Below, piece after piece: positions 1-8,904 of a stretch of 64,000 nucleotides of DNA; position 1 is the first letter of the stretch, and each line of letters starts with the position of its first letter. Location of the stretch: NCBI GenBank assembly GCA_013141055.1, contig JABFRS010000002.1:124001-188000 (forward strand). Direction: 5' to 3'. Made by a program: the position numbers and the translations under genes. Source of the stretch: Cyclobacteriaceae bacterium (GTDB lineage: Bacteria > Bacteroidota > Bacteroidia > Cytophagales > Cyclobacteriaceae). Under the pieces are notes generated by a model. The model was not told where the DNA came from. It was given only the letters and a program-made list of their open reading frames with translations, and did no database searches.

Positions 1-2521
1 ATATTTCGGTTTGATTTGGTTTTTCTTCGTCTAGTGGTTTATCTCCCCCTTCTACCTGCTCTATTTTCTGAATCTTCTCAACAGAAGAGATCGCATCATC
101 CTCGTTCAATCGGATTACTCTTACTCCCTGCGTCGCGCGTCCCATGACCCGTAATTCTTCTACTGCAATTCTTATGCTAATGCCTGAACGATTGATAATC
201 ATCAACTCATCATTATCTCCAACCTGCTTAATTGCAACAAGCTTGCCAGTTTTATCCGTGATATTGATCGTTTTTACGCCCTTTCCACCACGGTGAGTGA
301 TTCTATAATCATCAATTGAAGAACGCTTGCCGAATCCCTTCTCAGAAACGACCAGCAAGTTAGCATCTTCATTTCTTATACAAACCATGCCGATAACCCT
401 GTCGTCGGCGCTTTCCAGCGTCACACCGCGTACTCCGGCAGCCGTGCGTCCCATAGGCCGAACGTCTGATTCATTAAAGTGAACCGCCTTACCCTCACTC
501 TTAGCAATGATAATATGATTCTTCCCGTTTGTCAGTGCTGCTTCCAGTAAGCGGTCTCCTTCATGAACTGTAATGGCCGTAATTCCATTAGCCCTCGGCC
601 GTGAGTATGCCTCAAGCGAGGTCTTCTTGATCACTCCTTGTTCTGTACAAAGAATGACAAAGTTTTCATTCAGATAAGCTTCGTCTTCAATGTTCTTAAC
701 ATTAAGAACGGCCCGTACTGAATCTCCCGGTTCAATGTTGAGAAGATTCTGAATGGCGCGCCCCTTTGAGGTCTTCGTTCCTTCCGGAATTTCATAAACT
801 TTCTTCCAGAAGACTTTCCCCGACGCGGTGAAAATCAAAAGGTAATGATGGGCATGTGCAATGAACAAATGCTCCGTGAAGTCATCCTCTTTGGTAGAAA
901 CTCCCTTCGACCCTACTCCACCTCTGCCCTGTGTTCTGTATTCAGACAACAACGTTCTCTTTACATATCCCTGGTTGGAAATGGTGATCACCATCTCTTC
1001 ATTCGGGATCATGTCTTCTACTGTAATATCATCTTCGCTGGCAACGACAAGCGTTCTGCGCTCATCACCATAGCGTTCCTTCATTTCAGCAAGCTCTCCC
1101 TTAATGATACCCATTCTCACAGGCTCACTTGCCAATATCTCATTCAGACGCTCAATCAATGCCTTCACTTCCTTATACTCATTCTGGATTTTTTCTCTTT
1201 CAAGACCTGTCAGTCTTTGCAATCTCATTTCGAGGATGGCCTTCGACTGGATCTCGGAAAGCTGGAACTTCTCCATCAAACCAATTTTCGCAATCTCAGG
1301 ATCTTTGGAATTACGGATCAAAGCGATCACCTCATCAAGATGATCCAACGCGATCAGATACCCTTCTAAAATGTGAGCACGCTTTTCTGCCTCTGCTAAT
1401 TCAAACTTTGTTCTGCGTACTACCACCTCGTGTCTGTGCTCAACAAAATGAACAATCAGATCCTTCAGGTTAAGTGTCTGCGGTCTTCCCTTTACCAGTG
1501 CAACGTTATTTACACCAAACGAAGACTGCAGCTGAGTGTATTTGAAAAGGTTATTGAGAACGATATTAGGGATCGCATCTTTCTTCAGATCATAAACAAC
1601 CCTGTATCCGTCACGATCAGACTCATCACGCAGATCGGTAATGCCTTCTATTTTCTTTTCGTTGATCAACGCAGCAGTCTTCTCAATCATCGTTGCCTTG
1701 TTCACCTGATAAGGTATTTCGGTAACAACGATCTGATCTTTTCCCTTTGCGTTGGTAACAATCTCTGTCTTGGCACGAACGACAATCCTTCCGCGACCGG
1801 TAAGGAATGCCTCTTGCACACCTGAAGTTCCGTAAATAATACCACCGGTTGGGAAATCAGGTGCAGTAACGATCTTCATCAATTCAGGAATGGTGATCTC
1901 CCGGTTATCGATGTAAGCAGTAATGCCATCCACAACTTCTGTAAGATTATGGGGCGCCATATTGGTCGCCATCCCTACCGCAATACCAGAAGATCCATTG
2001 ATCAGCAGGTTAGGGATCTTTCCGGGAAGCACCGTAGGCTCCGTAAGGGAGTCATCAAAGTTGGGTTGGAAGTCAACGGTTTCCTTGTTGATATCAGCGA
2101 GGAGCTCTTCTGCAATTCTTTTAAGCCTGGCTTCAGTATAACGCATCGCTGCCGGGAAATCCCCGTCAACTGAACCGAAGTTCCCCTGGCCGTCTACCAA
2201 TGTGTAGCGTAGTGACCAGTCCTGTGCCATACGCACCATCGTATCATAAACAGAAGCATCCCCGTGTGGGTGATACTTACCTAACACTTCCCCTACGATA
2301 CGGGCTGATTTCTTATACGATTTGTTATAGTTGACACCAAGTTCCTGCATTCCAAAAAGAACCCGGCGATGAACGGGTTTTAGTCCGTCACGAACATCCG
2401 GAAGAGCCCGGGAAACGATAACCGACATCGAATAATCGATGTACGCGCCACGCATTTCGTCTTCAATATTGATCGGGATGATGTTCTGCCTTGGGGGTAA
2501 AGCACTGGTCTCTTCTGCCAC
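1..2521 (-). CDS. gyrA: DNA gyrase subunit A (3' end cut by window edge)
   Basis: Breakage-reunion subunit of DNA gyrase, which introduces negative supercoils in the cytoplasm together with GyrB. The reading frame is open from 2521 to the left edge (about 840 codons). The N-terminal part has the gyrase landmarks DGLKPVHRR (about 46-54), [10 protein letters not shown] (84-93) and AAMRYTE with the catalytic Tyr at about 128. The C-terminal part shows repeated beta-pinwheel blades, including the GyrA-box-like [10 protein letters not shown], and runs into an acidic tail at the window edge. The start is GTG at 2521-2519: an in-frame TAA lies two codons upstream and no ATG fits the conserved N-terminus. 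The residue matching E. coli Ser83 is Ala (codon GCT). The gene stands alone, with about 200 bp before the next gene. Confidence 0.97.
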   Translation of the reverse strand, partial: MAEETSALPPRQNIIPINIEDEMRGAYIDYSMSVIVSRALPDVRDGLKPVHRRVLFGMQELGVNYNKSYKKSARIVGEVLGKYHPHGDASVYDTMVRMAQDWSLRYTLVDGQGNFGSVDGDFPAAMRYTEARLKRIAEELLADINKETVDFQPNFDDSLTEPTVLPGKIPNLLINGSSGIAVGMATNMAPHNLTEVVDGITAYIDNREITIPELMKIVTAPDFPTGGIIYGTSGVQEAFLTGRGRIVVRAKTEIVTNAKGKDQIVVTEIPYQVNKATMIEKTAALINEKKIEGITDLRDESDRDGYRVVYDLKKDAIPNIVLNNLFKYTQLQSSFGVNNVALVKGRPQTLNLKDLIVHFVEHRHEVVVRRTKFELAEAEKRAHILEGYLIALDHLDEVIALIRNSKDPEIAKIGLMEKFQLSEIQSKAILEMRLQRLTGLEREKIQNEYKEVKALIERLNEILASEPVRMGIIKGELAEMKERYGDERRTLVVASEDDITVEDMIPNEEMVITISNQGYVKRTLLSEYRTQGRGGVGSKGVSTKEDDFTEHLFIAHAHHYLLIFTASGKVFWKKVYEIPEGTKTSKGRAIQNLLNIEPGDSVRAVLNVKNIEDEAYLNENFVILCTEQGVIKKTSLEAYSRPRANGITAITVHEGDRLLEAALTNGKNHIIIAKSEGKAVHFNESDVRPMGRTAAGVRGVTLESADDRVIGMVCIRNEDANLLVVSEKGFGKRSSIDDYRITHRGGKGVKTINITDKTGKLVAIKQVGDNDELMIINRSGISIRIAVEELRVMGRATQGVRVIRLNEDDAISSVEKIQKIEQVEGGDKPLDEEKPNQTEI

Positions 2522-2719
2522 TGTATTTTAGTCGATTACTGAACAATAATTTAAAGGCCGAAGATAGCTAAAACGGATCGGATTTCGATACCCGGAATGG
2601 GTTAAAATGGGGGGAATTTGTGGGTTTTTTTGAAGGTTCTGACTACCTCAGATAGTCGGCCTTGAGGTTCCATCCTCGTCCTGTTTTTACCACTGGAAAT
2701 CTGGCCTGAAACCAGTACC

Positions 2720-3721
2720 TCAATAAGGGTTCATCTTCTTTTTATTCTTCCCCTTGTACTTGATCAGGTTGGGATGATTCTCCCCGTATTGAGGATTCTG
2801 TTTTTTATAGAAAGGATGAACCCGGCTCCTATACTCACGGTCACCGTGGGCATGGTTGATCTGAATTCTGCAATCAGCCATAAAGCATTTGGGAAGTTCA
2901 GGTATGCTGTAACTGATTCCCACGTTGACATACAATGCATTAATGTTGAGATCAATGCTCTTCTCACGTCCCGGTGTATGAAGCGTATAGTTCTTGATCT
3001 CGAAAGACGGTCTCACAAAAACCTTCAGGTATTCAGACAACTCGCGCTCAGCAGTAACGCCGACATTCACATAGATCCCTTTATCAATGAGATCGCTTTT
3101 AAAGTTGGAGCCCGGATTGTATCCTCCAATCTGCGCATCACCTGTGAAGAGATAGTTGCCAAGTCTGTAAAAGGAAACTCCTATCAACCCAAAGTATTTA
3201 TTCATCCAGCCCGAACTTGGTGCCGGTTGAAAGTTCAATATCCTGTCTCCATAAGAAATGGGATGAAGACTTCCAATATTCATAAGCTCATAGGAATACC
3301 CAATCCCAATCCGATACTTCTCCTTAAACTCATAATGGATCGTAAGCTTGAGAGGAATGTTCAATGCATTGCCTTTGAAACCCAGCTTGGTGGTATCCGA
3401 TGAAACCTGGAATGCAGGACTTAATCCTGGCACACTATCCGGCGAAAAGGTATTCACCCAGTTGTTATAGAGACCGCCAGATCCTACCGGAAAAATACGG
3501 GGGCCTGCACCATTATTTGATGGTTGATAAATCCCAAAGCCACCCAGCTCGTGACTCACGAAAGTATTCCCGTATCCTGTGCTGAAGCTGAACTTGACGT
3601 TCTTGAGAATTGACCGTGGCCGATGCTTGATCTTGGCGTAGAAGTTCTCGAGGGGAAAAGTGTTCTCTTTTTCCTCGTCCTGAGCCTGCAAATCCATCGC
3701 CAGAACGAATAATCCCGACAA
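2720..3721 (-). CDS. Outer-membrane beta-barrel protein, uncharacterised
   Basis: A protein of about 333 residues with alternating amphipathic strands (for example KVFVRPSFEIKNYTL and LYVNVGISYSI) typical of Bacteroidota outer-membrane barrels, ending in a basic KGKNKKKMNPY tail. I do not recognise a specific family. The start is uncertain. TTG at 3721 leaves a signal peptide with no basic n-region. The frame stays open upstream to a TAA at 3764-3766, and the translation from CTG at 3763 (KVLRRAVYILLLSLSG, then LQAQ) is a textbook signal peptide with a cleavage site after AQA/LQAQ. The true start may therefore be the CTG at 3763, or a base change may have destroyed a normal start codon. It lies 89 bp downstream of the COG3014-like lipoprotein on the same strand and may share its transcript. 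Confidence 0.7.
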   Translation of the reverse strand: MSGLFVLAMDLQAQDEEKENTFPLENFYAKIKHRPRSILKNVKFSFSTGYGNTFVSHELGGFGIYQPSNNGAGPRIFPVGSGGLYNNWVNTFSPDSVPGLSPAFQVSSDTTKLGFKGNALNIPLKLTIHYEFKEKYRIGIGYSYELMNIGSLHPISYGDRILNFQPAPSSGWMNKYFGLIGVSFYRLGNYLFTGDAQIGGYNPGSNFKSDLIDKGIYVNVGVTAERELSEYLKVFVRPSFEIKNYTLHTPGREKSIDLNINALYVNVGISYSIPELPKCFMADCRIQINHAHGDREYRSRVHPFYKKQNPQYGENHPNLIKYKGKNKKKMNPY

Positions 3722-3810
3722 GGAAAGAAGTAAAATGTAGACGGCTCTTCTCAGAACTTTCAGTTAAAAAGTTAATAATCCTTTAAATAAACTAATAAAA
3801 TTTACCTGAG

Positions 3811-5211
3811 TCAATAATATCCATGAGTGGGATAGTTGCTTTCAAGGCTGCTAAAGGTATGAAAAAGGGTCTGGCCCTTTGTTACCTGGTATGTAAAGTC
3901 ATGTTTTTGACTTTTCCCCTGCCCGTCAATGGTGGAGAATGTCAAAGCATTGGCGCCTTCTTTCAGGGAGATCCTAGAGTAGTAAATGCTGTGTGGGAGG
4001 GTTTGCCAGTTCCGGGTATCGGCCTTTTCTGTAATCGCATTCACCATCCCCAGCAATGACCCCAGTGCTTTGTCGTCTTTCTTCAGTTGATATTCAGAAG
4101 CCTTCTTCAAAGCCACCCGGATCAACGCCTTGCTGAGCTCCAGGGTCATGCGCTCGCTAAGGCACTTGAAAGCAACTTTATTGACATCTTCCAGCAACTC
4201 CAGCGGCCGCTCAACTCCATCAATCGTAACGGTGGAGCTTGAGAAATACACAGGTCGCTCAATGTACTTAGGGAATGCCACCCTAAAGAACTCGAGACTC
4301 GACAAGCCCTTCTTCTCTTTTTCATCATAACCACCAATGTTAAATGGAAATGTCAGACCAAGATTTGAATTACTGAAGATCAGATAATTATCGCGTCTTG
4401 CTACAGCAAAGTTGATGCTCCATTCCGCCTTGACGGGACTGAGTCCATTGTGCCAGAAGAAGATCAGGTCCGCTCCTTCACCCGGTGTGTATTGATAATC
4501 CGGCATCCCAAACTGGATCTTATAACTCTCAAATTCACTATCCATCCCACTCAACTTGGCAGTGCGTAGAAGATCATATTTAAGTTGCTCCGGAGGCCCG
4601 ACATTGAACAGCTTTTTGAAATCTTCATCATAGATTTCAATAGCATTCCGGTATGCAATGAAGGCATTGTTGTAGTCCTTGTCGGAATCATAGATAAGTC
4701 CCATGAGCGTATTGATAAGCGCGTCCTTCCGGTACTTATTATCGGAATCATAACGGTCTGTAAGCTGCTGGAGCCGGATATTAAGCCGTCTGCATTCAAC
4801 CAAAGCTTCATCAGGTTTGTTTAATTTGAGGTAGTTTAAAGCCTTGAAATACAGCAACATAAGGTGTTCGTGATCTTCTCCTTTGTAGGCTGTGAAATTG
4901 GGATTTGTAAGGTAGGAGCCTACTTCATTGAGATAGTTGATATGATAATCTTCTCCATAGAGGAATGCCTTTTCAAAGTACTCGTTGCTCTCCTCATATC
5001 TTCCCATCAGCGAAAGCAGAAGTCCATTGTTGACATCAAACAGGAATTGCCTCTTTCCTGAAGCCTCTGTCGGATGTGAGCGGAGTGTCGTGAGTGCCTT
5101 GTCAAGATCACCCTTTTCGAACTCCTGATTGAAAGAAATATTGGATTGATAATAAGTAGCGCACGAGCTCCAGAGCGAAATGATTGCCAGTATGAGTAGA
5201 ACCTTTCTCAT
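3811..5211 (-). CDS. TPR-containing lipoprotein, COG3014-like
   Basis: A 466-residue lipoprotein: the signal peptide ends in a lipobox around LWSSCATYY (Cys17). Residues about 30-210 form helical TPR-like repeats (KGDLDKALTTL, GRYEESNEYFEKAF, KDYNNAFIAYRNAIEIY). The C-terminal half is a mixed domain of the COG3014 type. In many bacteria COG3014 genes sit next to lpoB-like (COG3417) genes, as here, where the LpoB-like gene ends 24 bp upstream. From this context a periplasmic role linked to peptidoglycan synthase activation or envelope assembly is plausible, but the function is not known. The start ATG at 5211 gives a complete signal sequence directly. Confidence 0.75.
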   Translation of the reverse strand: MRKVLLILAIISLWSSCATYYQSNISFNQEFEKGDLDKALTTLRSHPTEASGKRQFLFDVNNGLLLSLMGRYEESNEYFEKAFLYGEDYHINYLNEVGSYLTNPNFTAYKGEDHEHLMLLYFKALNYLKLNKPDEALVECRRLNIRLQQLTDRYDSDNKYRKDALINTLMGLIYDSDKDYNNAFIAYRNAIEIYDEDFKKLFNVGPPEQLKYDLLRTAKLSGMDSEFESYKIQFGMPDYQYTPGEGADLIFFWHNGLSPVKAEWSINFAVARRDNYLIFSNSNLGLTFPFNIGGYDEKEKKGLSSLEFFRVAFPKYIERPVYFSSSTVTIDGVERPLELLEDVNKVAFKCLSERMTLELSKALIRVALKKASEYQLKKDDKALGSLLGMVNAITEKADTRNWQTLPHSIYYSRISLKEGANALTFSTIDGQGKSQKHDFTYQVTKGQTLFHTFSSLESNYPTHGYY

Positions 5212-5235
5212 AGATCGAGCGCCGGTATAGAGGGT

Positions 5236-5811
5236 CTAATTTTTAACGTACTTTTTGATCTCTTCCTGACCATACCAGACTCTCTTGTTAGTCTCCATGT
5301 CAGTCAGAAATAATGTTGTTACGTAATTGACCAGTCTCTTCTTTTGATACACGTCCGTTTCAGAAGTCATCTCACCAAACAGCATCAGGTTCGCTCCTAC
5401 TTCCATTCCCCATTTCGCCATGGTAGCAGGATCAGCAAAGTCAGCCTGCTGTGCACGTTCAGCGCGGAGCTTATCGCGGAATGAATCGGATTCCACCAAC
5501 TCAGCAACACCGGAATTGAAGATCGCGAGCTCCATCTTCTTCACATAATTATCTGCATCAATATGCTCGCTGGTCTTATTGCGGACAACGCCTACAATAA
5601 TAGCAGGCTTTCTTCCAAGCTGTTTGGAATACTCCTTGAACTTGTCGCTATTCAATAAGTTGGCAATCATCTTGTCAGCGATCTGCCGGGAGTCCGTATC
5701 ATTCCACCGGCCGCTCAGGTCCATCGATTGAGAAGGATCCAGACGCGTAACAGAACGTGAGCAGGAACCGGAAATAAACAGGACCAACAGTAAAAAGATG
5801 AGGGGCTTCAT
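5236..5811 (-). CDS. Penicillin-binding protein activator LpoB-like lipoprotein
   Basis: A lipoprotein of about 191 residues. It has signal peptide MKPLIFLLLVLFISGSC with the lipid-modified Cys near 17, then SMDLSGRWNDTDSRQIADKMI, which is the typical opening of the COG3417/LpoB family. LpoB proteins are outer-membrane lipoproteins that reach through the periplasm to activate PBP1B-type peptidoglycan synthases. The family core is visible as IIVGVVRNKTSEHID and GANLMLFGEM. The ATG at 5811 is preferred over a TTG at 5823 because it begins cleanly at the hydrophobic signal. It is the first gene of a three-gene minus-strand group followed by the COG3014-like lipoprotein and the barrel protein. 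The family assignment is good; the partner synthase is not in the window. Confidence 0.8.
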   Translation of the reverse strand: MKPLIFLLLVLFISGSCSRSVTRLDPSQSMDLSGRWNDTDSRQIADKMIANLLNSDKFKEYSKQLGRKPAIIVGVVRNKTSEHIDADNYVKKMELAIFNSGVAELVESDSFRDKLRAERAQQADFADPATMAKWGMEVGANLMLFGEMTSETDVYQKKRLVNYVTTLFLTDMETNKRVWYGQEEIKKYVKN

Positions 5812-5865
5812 GAATGTTTTCAATGACTTAGATCAAAATTTCTGCCAACATTCAAAAAGCACAAA

Positions 5866-6516
5866 TCAGACTTTCTTGAGCTGTTGGATGACTTCTTTTG
5901 GATTCGTTGCAGTGAAGATAAGGTTACCCGCTACCAGCACATCGGCTCCGGCATCCATTAACGGACGCGCGTTGGTAAGGTTGACTCCTCCGTCAATTTC
6001 AATTTTTGCAGATGACTTCTTAGCAAGCAAAAGTGCTTTCATATCCCTGATCTTCTGATAGGTATTCTCAATAAATTTCTGAGCACCGAAGCCAGGGTTT
6101 ACCGACATGATCAGAACAACATCCAGCATGTCAACGATATTCTCAAGATCCGCTACAGGCGTATGAGGATTGATAGCCACCCCTGCCTTTGCACCCAGAT
6201 TTTTGATCTGCTGGATATTTCTGTGAAGATGAGGACATGCCTCAATGTGAACTGTAATAGAGTCTGCACCCGCTGCATGAAAAGCTTCCACATACTTCTC
6301 TGGCTTGACAATCATAAGGTGAACATCCATCAGCTTTTTAGCATGACGTTTCACCGCTTCCACCACCGGAATGCCGAGTGATATGTTTGGAACGAAGACG
6401 CCATCCATGACATCAATGTGGATCCAGTCTGCTTCACTTTCATTGATCATCGTGATCGCCTGACCAAGATTTGAGAAATCAGCAGATAAAATGGAAGGGG
6501 CTACAATTGGTTTCAT
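5866..6516 (-). CDS. rpe: Ribulose-phosphate 3-epimerase
   Basis: Interconverts ribulose 5-phosphate and xylulose 5-phosphate in the non-oxidative pentose phosphate pathway and acts in the cytoplasm. The 216-residue length matches the family. Diagnostic motifs are APSILSADFSNLG at the N-terminus, DWIHIDVMDGVFVPN with metal-binding and catalytic Asp, LMDVHLMIVKPEKY with the metal-ligand His, MSVNPGFGAQKF, and the phosphate-binding EIDGGVN. The gene lies between the LpoB-like gene (54 bp downstream) and the T9SS subtilase. It is remote from the pentose phosphate operon at 57.9-64 kb, which it complements. Confidence 0.97.
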   Translation of the reverse strand: MKPIVAPSILSADFSNLGQAITMINESEADWIHIDVMDGVFVPNISLGIPVVEAVKRHAKKLMDVHLMIVKPEKYVEAFHAAGADSITVHIEACPHLHRNIQQIKNLGAKAGVAINPHTPVADLENIVDMLDVVLIMSVNPGFGAQKFIENTYQKIRDMKALLLAKKSSAKIEIDGGVNLTNARPLMDAGADVLVAGNLIFTATNPKEVIQQLKKV

Positions 6517-6539
6517 AATATGCTTTCAAAAATAGCATA

Positions 6540-8153
6540 TTATAGCTTCACAAAACGAAAGGTTTTGATAACTGTTGAGGTCCTTACTTTGAGGATATAG
6601 ACTCCCGCCGACAGGTTTGCAATCGAAATGGTTGTTGGGTTGTCAAGCCAGGTCGTGTACAGCACCGGGTTGGATAACAGCTTTCCCTGCTGATCATAAA
6701 AACTCAGCTCCACCGGACCAGAAGGCAGATCTTTAAAGGATAACCGCAGGCTGTCAGCGGCAGGATTGGGATAGATTGCCACGGCATCACCTGAAGCATT
6801 GGACTCCAGATAGTTCTTAACCGCTGTGTAATTAGGAAGTCCGTAGCCCAGGCGATTATCAGGATTGGCAGCCTTATCCGCAGATAATCTAATGGCCAGT
6901 ACAACTTCTGCTGGCTTCAACTGTGGATACGCCTGAAGCAATCCCGCAACAAGACTGGTAATAAGCGGTGCTGCCAGGGAAGTTCCGCTCTCCGATCCCA
7001 CTGCGCCACTCGGTAAAATTGTAGCGGTACTTAATCCCAATGCAACGACATCCGGTTTAATGCGTCCGTCAGCAGTAGGCCCAAACGAGCTGAAGTTTAC
7101 TTTGAGTCCCGCATTGTTTACAGCACCCGTTGCCAGGATACCATCTACGTCTGCCGGTGGCGTTACCAGGCTCCACTCCTTGGCTCCTTCATTACCGGCA
7201 CTGACAACGACAATAATAGCTCTGTCTCTTGCCATGGCTGCTGCTTTGGAGATCACTGCTGTCTTTCCGTCAAGATTGGCGATGGTATAATCCATGGTAG
7301 GATCATCAAACAGATTATATCCCAGCGATGATTGAATGATATCCGTGCCGGCACTATCTGCTTTCTCCGCAGCAAAGGTCCAGTTGTATTCTTCAATTCT
7401 GTATTCAGAAGATATGTCTTCCGTCAGGAATAAATTGTAGTTGCTTTTATACGCACCGCCTTCATAATTATCGGCGATGGCAGCAATGACAGAGAACACC
7501 TGTGTGCCATGCTTGTCGAACTGATAAACGTTGCTTGAGTTGGTAACAAAGTCTTTCACCAGCTTCATTCTTCCTTCAGCATAAATAGATTGAAAAGGCG
7601 CAGCAGTATTCACACCCTGAAAACCGCCATCGAAAATGCTGACCATTATTCCTTCCCCAAAGATGCCGTCGCTGTGCATTTTATCCAGCCCGATCATCTG
7701 CAGTTGAGTACGTGTTGCCTGAGCGGCGCCGGTACTGTTCTTCATCTTCAGCTGTTTGACTCTTCCACCGATCAGCTTGGTGCCGGGTGCCACCAGTTCA
7801 GCTCTTGCCACCATCGGAAGCGCTGTAATGGATGACAGTGAAGCAGGTGTAGTTTCGATCAGCAAGGCGTTCATCCATTTCGAAGTGAAAAAGACTTTTA
7901 CATCCGCAGGTGTTCCCGTAGCATTCTTGACTTGTGTTACATAAGATGGCGTGACGGGAAGATCTTCCTGGTTTACGGCGATAGCACTCTTGTTTCTCCT
8001 GGCAATCGCTTTCGCGGAAAGGAATGCCTCAGGTTGACTGATCGAAAATGGATTGCTGTTCTTGTCTTTAAAGAAAACAACATACCGGTTCCCTTGCGCA
8101 CAAAGCGTCGATGAAAAGAGCGTCAGAATGAATGCTATCCTACAGGCCGCCAT
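6540..8153 (-). CDS. Secreted S8 (subtilisin-like) peptidase with T9SS sorting domain
   Basis: A 537-residue secreted serine protease. A Sec signal peptide (MAACRIAFILTLFSSTLCAQ) is followed by a propeptide-like region to about 125. The S8 catalytic domain has the triad Asp175 (SIFDGGFQG), His215 (DKHGTQVF) and Ser392 (ESGTSLAAP), with SAGNEG around 320. The last 85 residues are a type A C-terminal sorting domain (YPNPAADSLRLSF, ending GVYILKVRTSTVIKTFRFVKL with spacing typical of T9SS cargo), so the enzyme should cross the outer membrane through the type IX machinery and be surface-attached or released. The Asp motif is DGG rather than the classical DSG/DTG. Its start overlaps the end of the upstream lipoprotein gene by 14 bp, so the two are probably co-translated. 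Confidence 0.93.
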   Translation of the reverse strand: MAACRIAFILTLFSSTLCAQGNRYVVFFKDKNSNPFSISQPEAFLSAKAIARRNKSAIAVNQEDLPVTPSYVTQVKNATGTPADVKVFFTSKWMNALLIETTPASLSSITALPMVARAELVAPGTKLIGGRVKQLKMKNSTGAAQATRTQLQMIGLDKMHSDGIFGEGIMVSIFDGGFQGVNTAAPFQSIYAEGRMKLVKDFVTNSSNVYQFDKHGTQVFSVIAAIADNYEGGAYKSNYNLFLTEDISSEYRIEEYNWTFAAEKADSAGTDIIQSSLGYNLFDDPTMDYTIANLDGKTAVISKAAAMARDRAIIVVVSAGNEGAKEWSLVTPPADVDGILATGAVNNAGLKVNFSSFGPTADGRIKPDVVALGLSTATILPSGAVGSESGTSLAAPLITSLVAGLLQAYPQLKPAEVVLAIRLSADKAANPDNRLGYGLPNYTAVKNYLESNASGDAVAIYPNPAADSLRLSFKDLPSGPVELSFYDQQGKLLSNPVLYTTWLDNPTTISIANLSAGVYILKVRTSTVIKTFRFVKL

Positions 8154-8859
8154 ATTCCTTTATGGTCTGTTTCAGAACACTTCCATTCTCTACAATTTGT
8201 TTGCCAATGCAGTTTCCAACAGTGCAATATTCCAGCACCGTTGCCTCACGATAGACCAACCCCACGGATTTTGCATAAACGGATCTTCTCACATCCTGAC
8301 GAACGATGGGATCGTTCTCATTATTTTCAAAGACGGTCACGGTATTTTCAAATGCGATACCAGTACTCTCAAATCTCTTCATCAAGTCGGAAGCTACGTA
8401 GTTGTCGCATTGAAGTGATCCATCCGTGCACCGGTCATTTCCACCTAATGTATTGAATGTATTTCCATTCCAGCTTTTGCCTTCGCTGATGGGAAACGCA
8501 ATTCTTAAATAGGATATGTTTCCTTCCTGGACAATCGCTTCAAAGTCGGTCTTGCGTGCTGACCAGCTGGTGATGGATGTCCAGGTCTGTGTTGCGTCGC
8601 TGCGCTGAGAGCGCTCAAGAATATAATCTACCCTGCCATTGGCGGAGATGGAATCCGTGATCTGAATCTTTAATTCAAAAGAAGAAGTCGTCTGACCTCC
8701 CAACTGAGTGATGGTGGTTTGCAGAACATCGTACGTCCAGAACGCACCTACCTTGAGTGGGAAGTACTGGGAACCACTGTCTTTCGGCTGGACCGATCTG
8801 GATTCACAGCCTAGCAGGAGCAACAAGAAAATAAAAGTGATTTGATTCCGCCTCAACAC
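8140..8859 (-). CDS. Uncharacterised lipoprotein upstream of the T9SS protease
   Basis: A 239-residue protein with a lipoprotein signal: MLRRNQITFIFLLLLLGCES, where the Cys at about 18 follows LLLG. The mature part is a beta-rich domain beginning FPLKVGAFWTYDV, a pattern common in Bacteroidota lipoproteins of unknown role, and holds three or four cysteines (RCTDGSLQCDN, EYCTVGNCIG) that could form disulfides. The start is GTG at 8859; TTG at 8856 is the next option. The 3' end overlaps the protease gene by 14 bp, which suggests co-expression and possibly a cell-surface partnership, but that is inference. Confidence 0.75.
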   Translation of the reverse strand: MLRRNQITFIFLLLLLGCESRSVQPKDSGSQYFPLKVGAFWTYDVLQTTITQLGGQTTSSFELKIQITDSISANGRVDYILERSQRSDATQTWTSITSWSARKTDFEAIVQEGNISYLRIAFPISEGKSWNGNTFNTLGGNDRCTDGSLQCDNYVASDLMKRFESTGIAFENTVTVFENNENDPIVRQDVRRSVYAKSVGLVYREATVLEYCTVGNCIGKQIVENGSVLKQTIKEYGGL

Positions 8860-8904
8860 ATCAAACTTATTTACAAAGTTATTTTTTCTTTTTGATATTT
8901 GACC

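Noticed and set aside
2774-3403. 209-residue reading frame opposite the barrel gene
   Set aside because: It is the antisense of a strand that already encodes a barrel with secretion signal; composition is that of a shadow frame.
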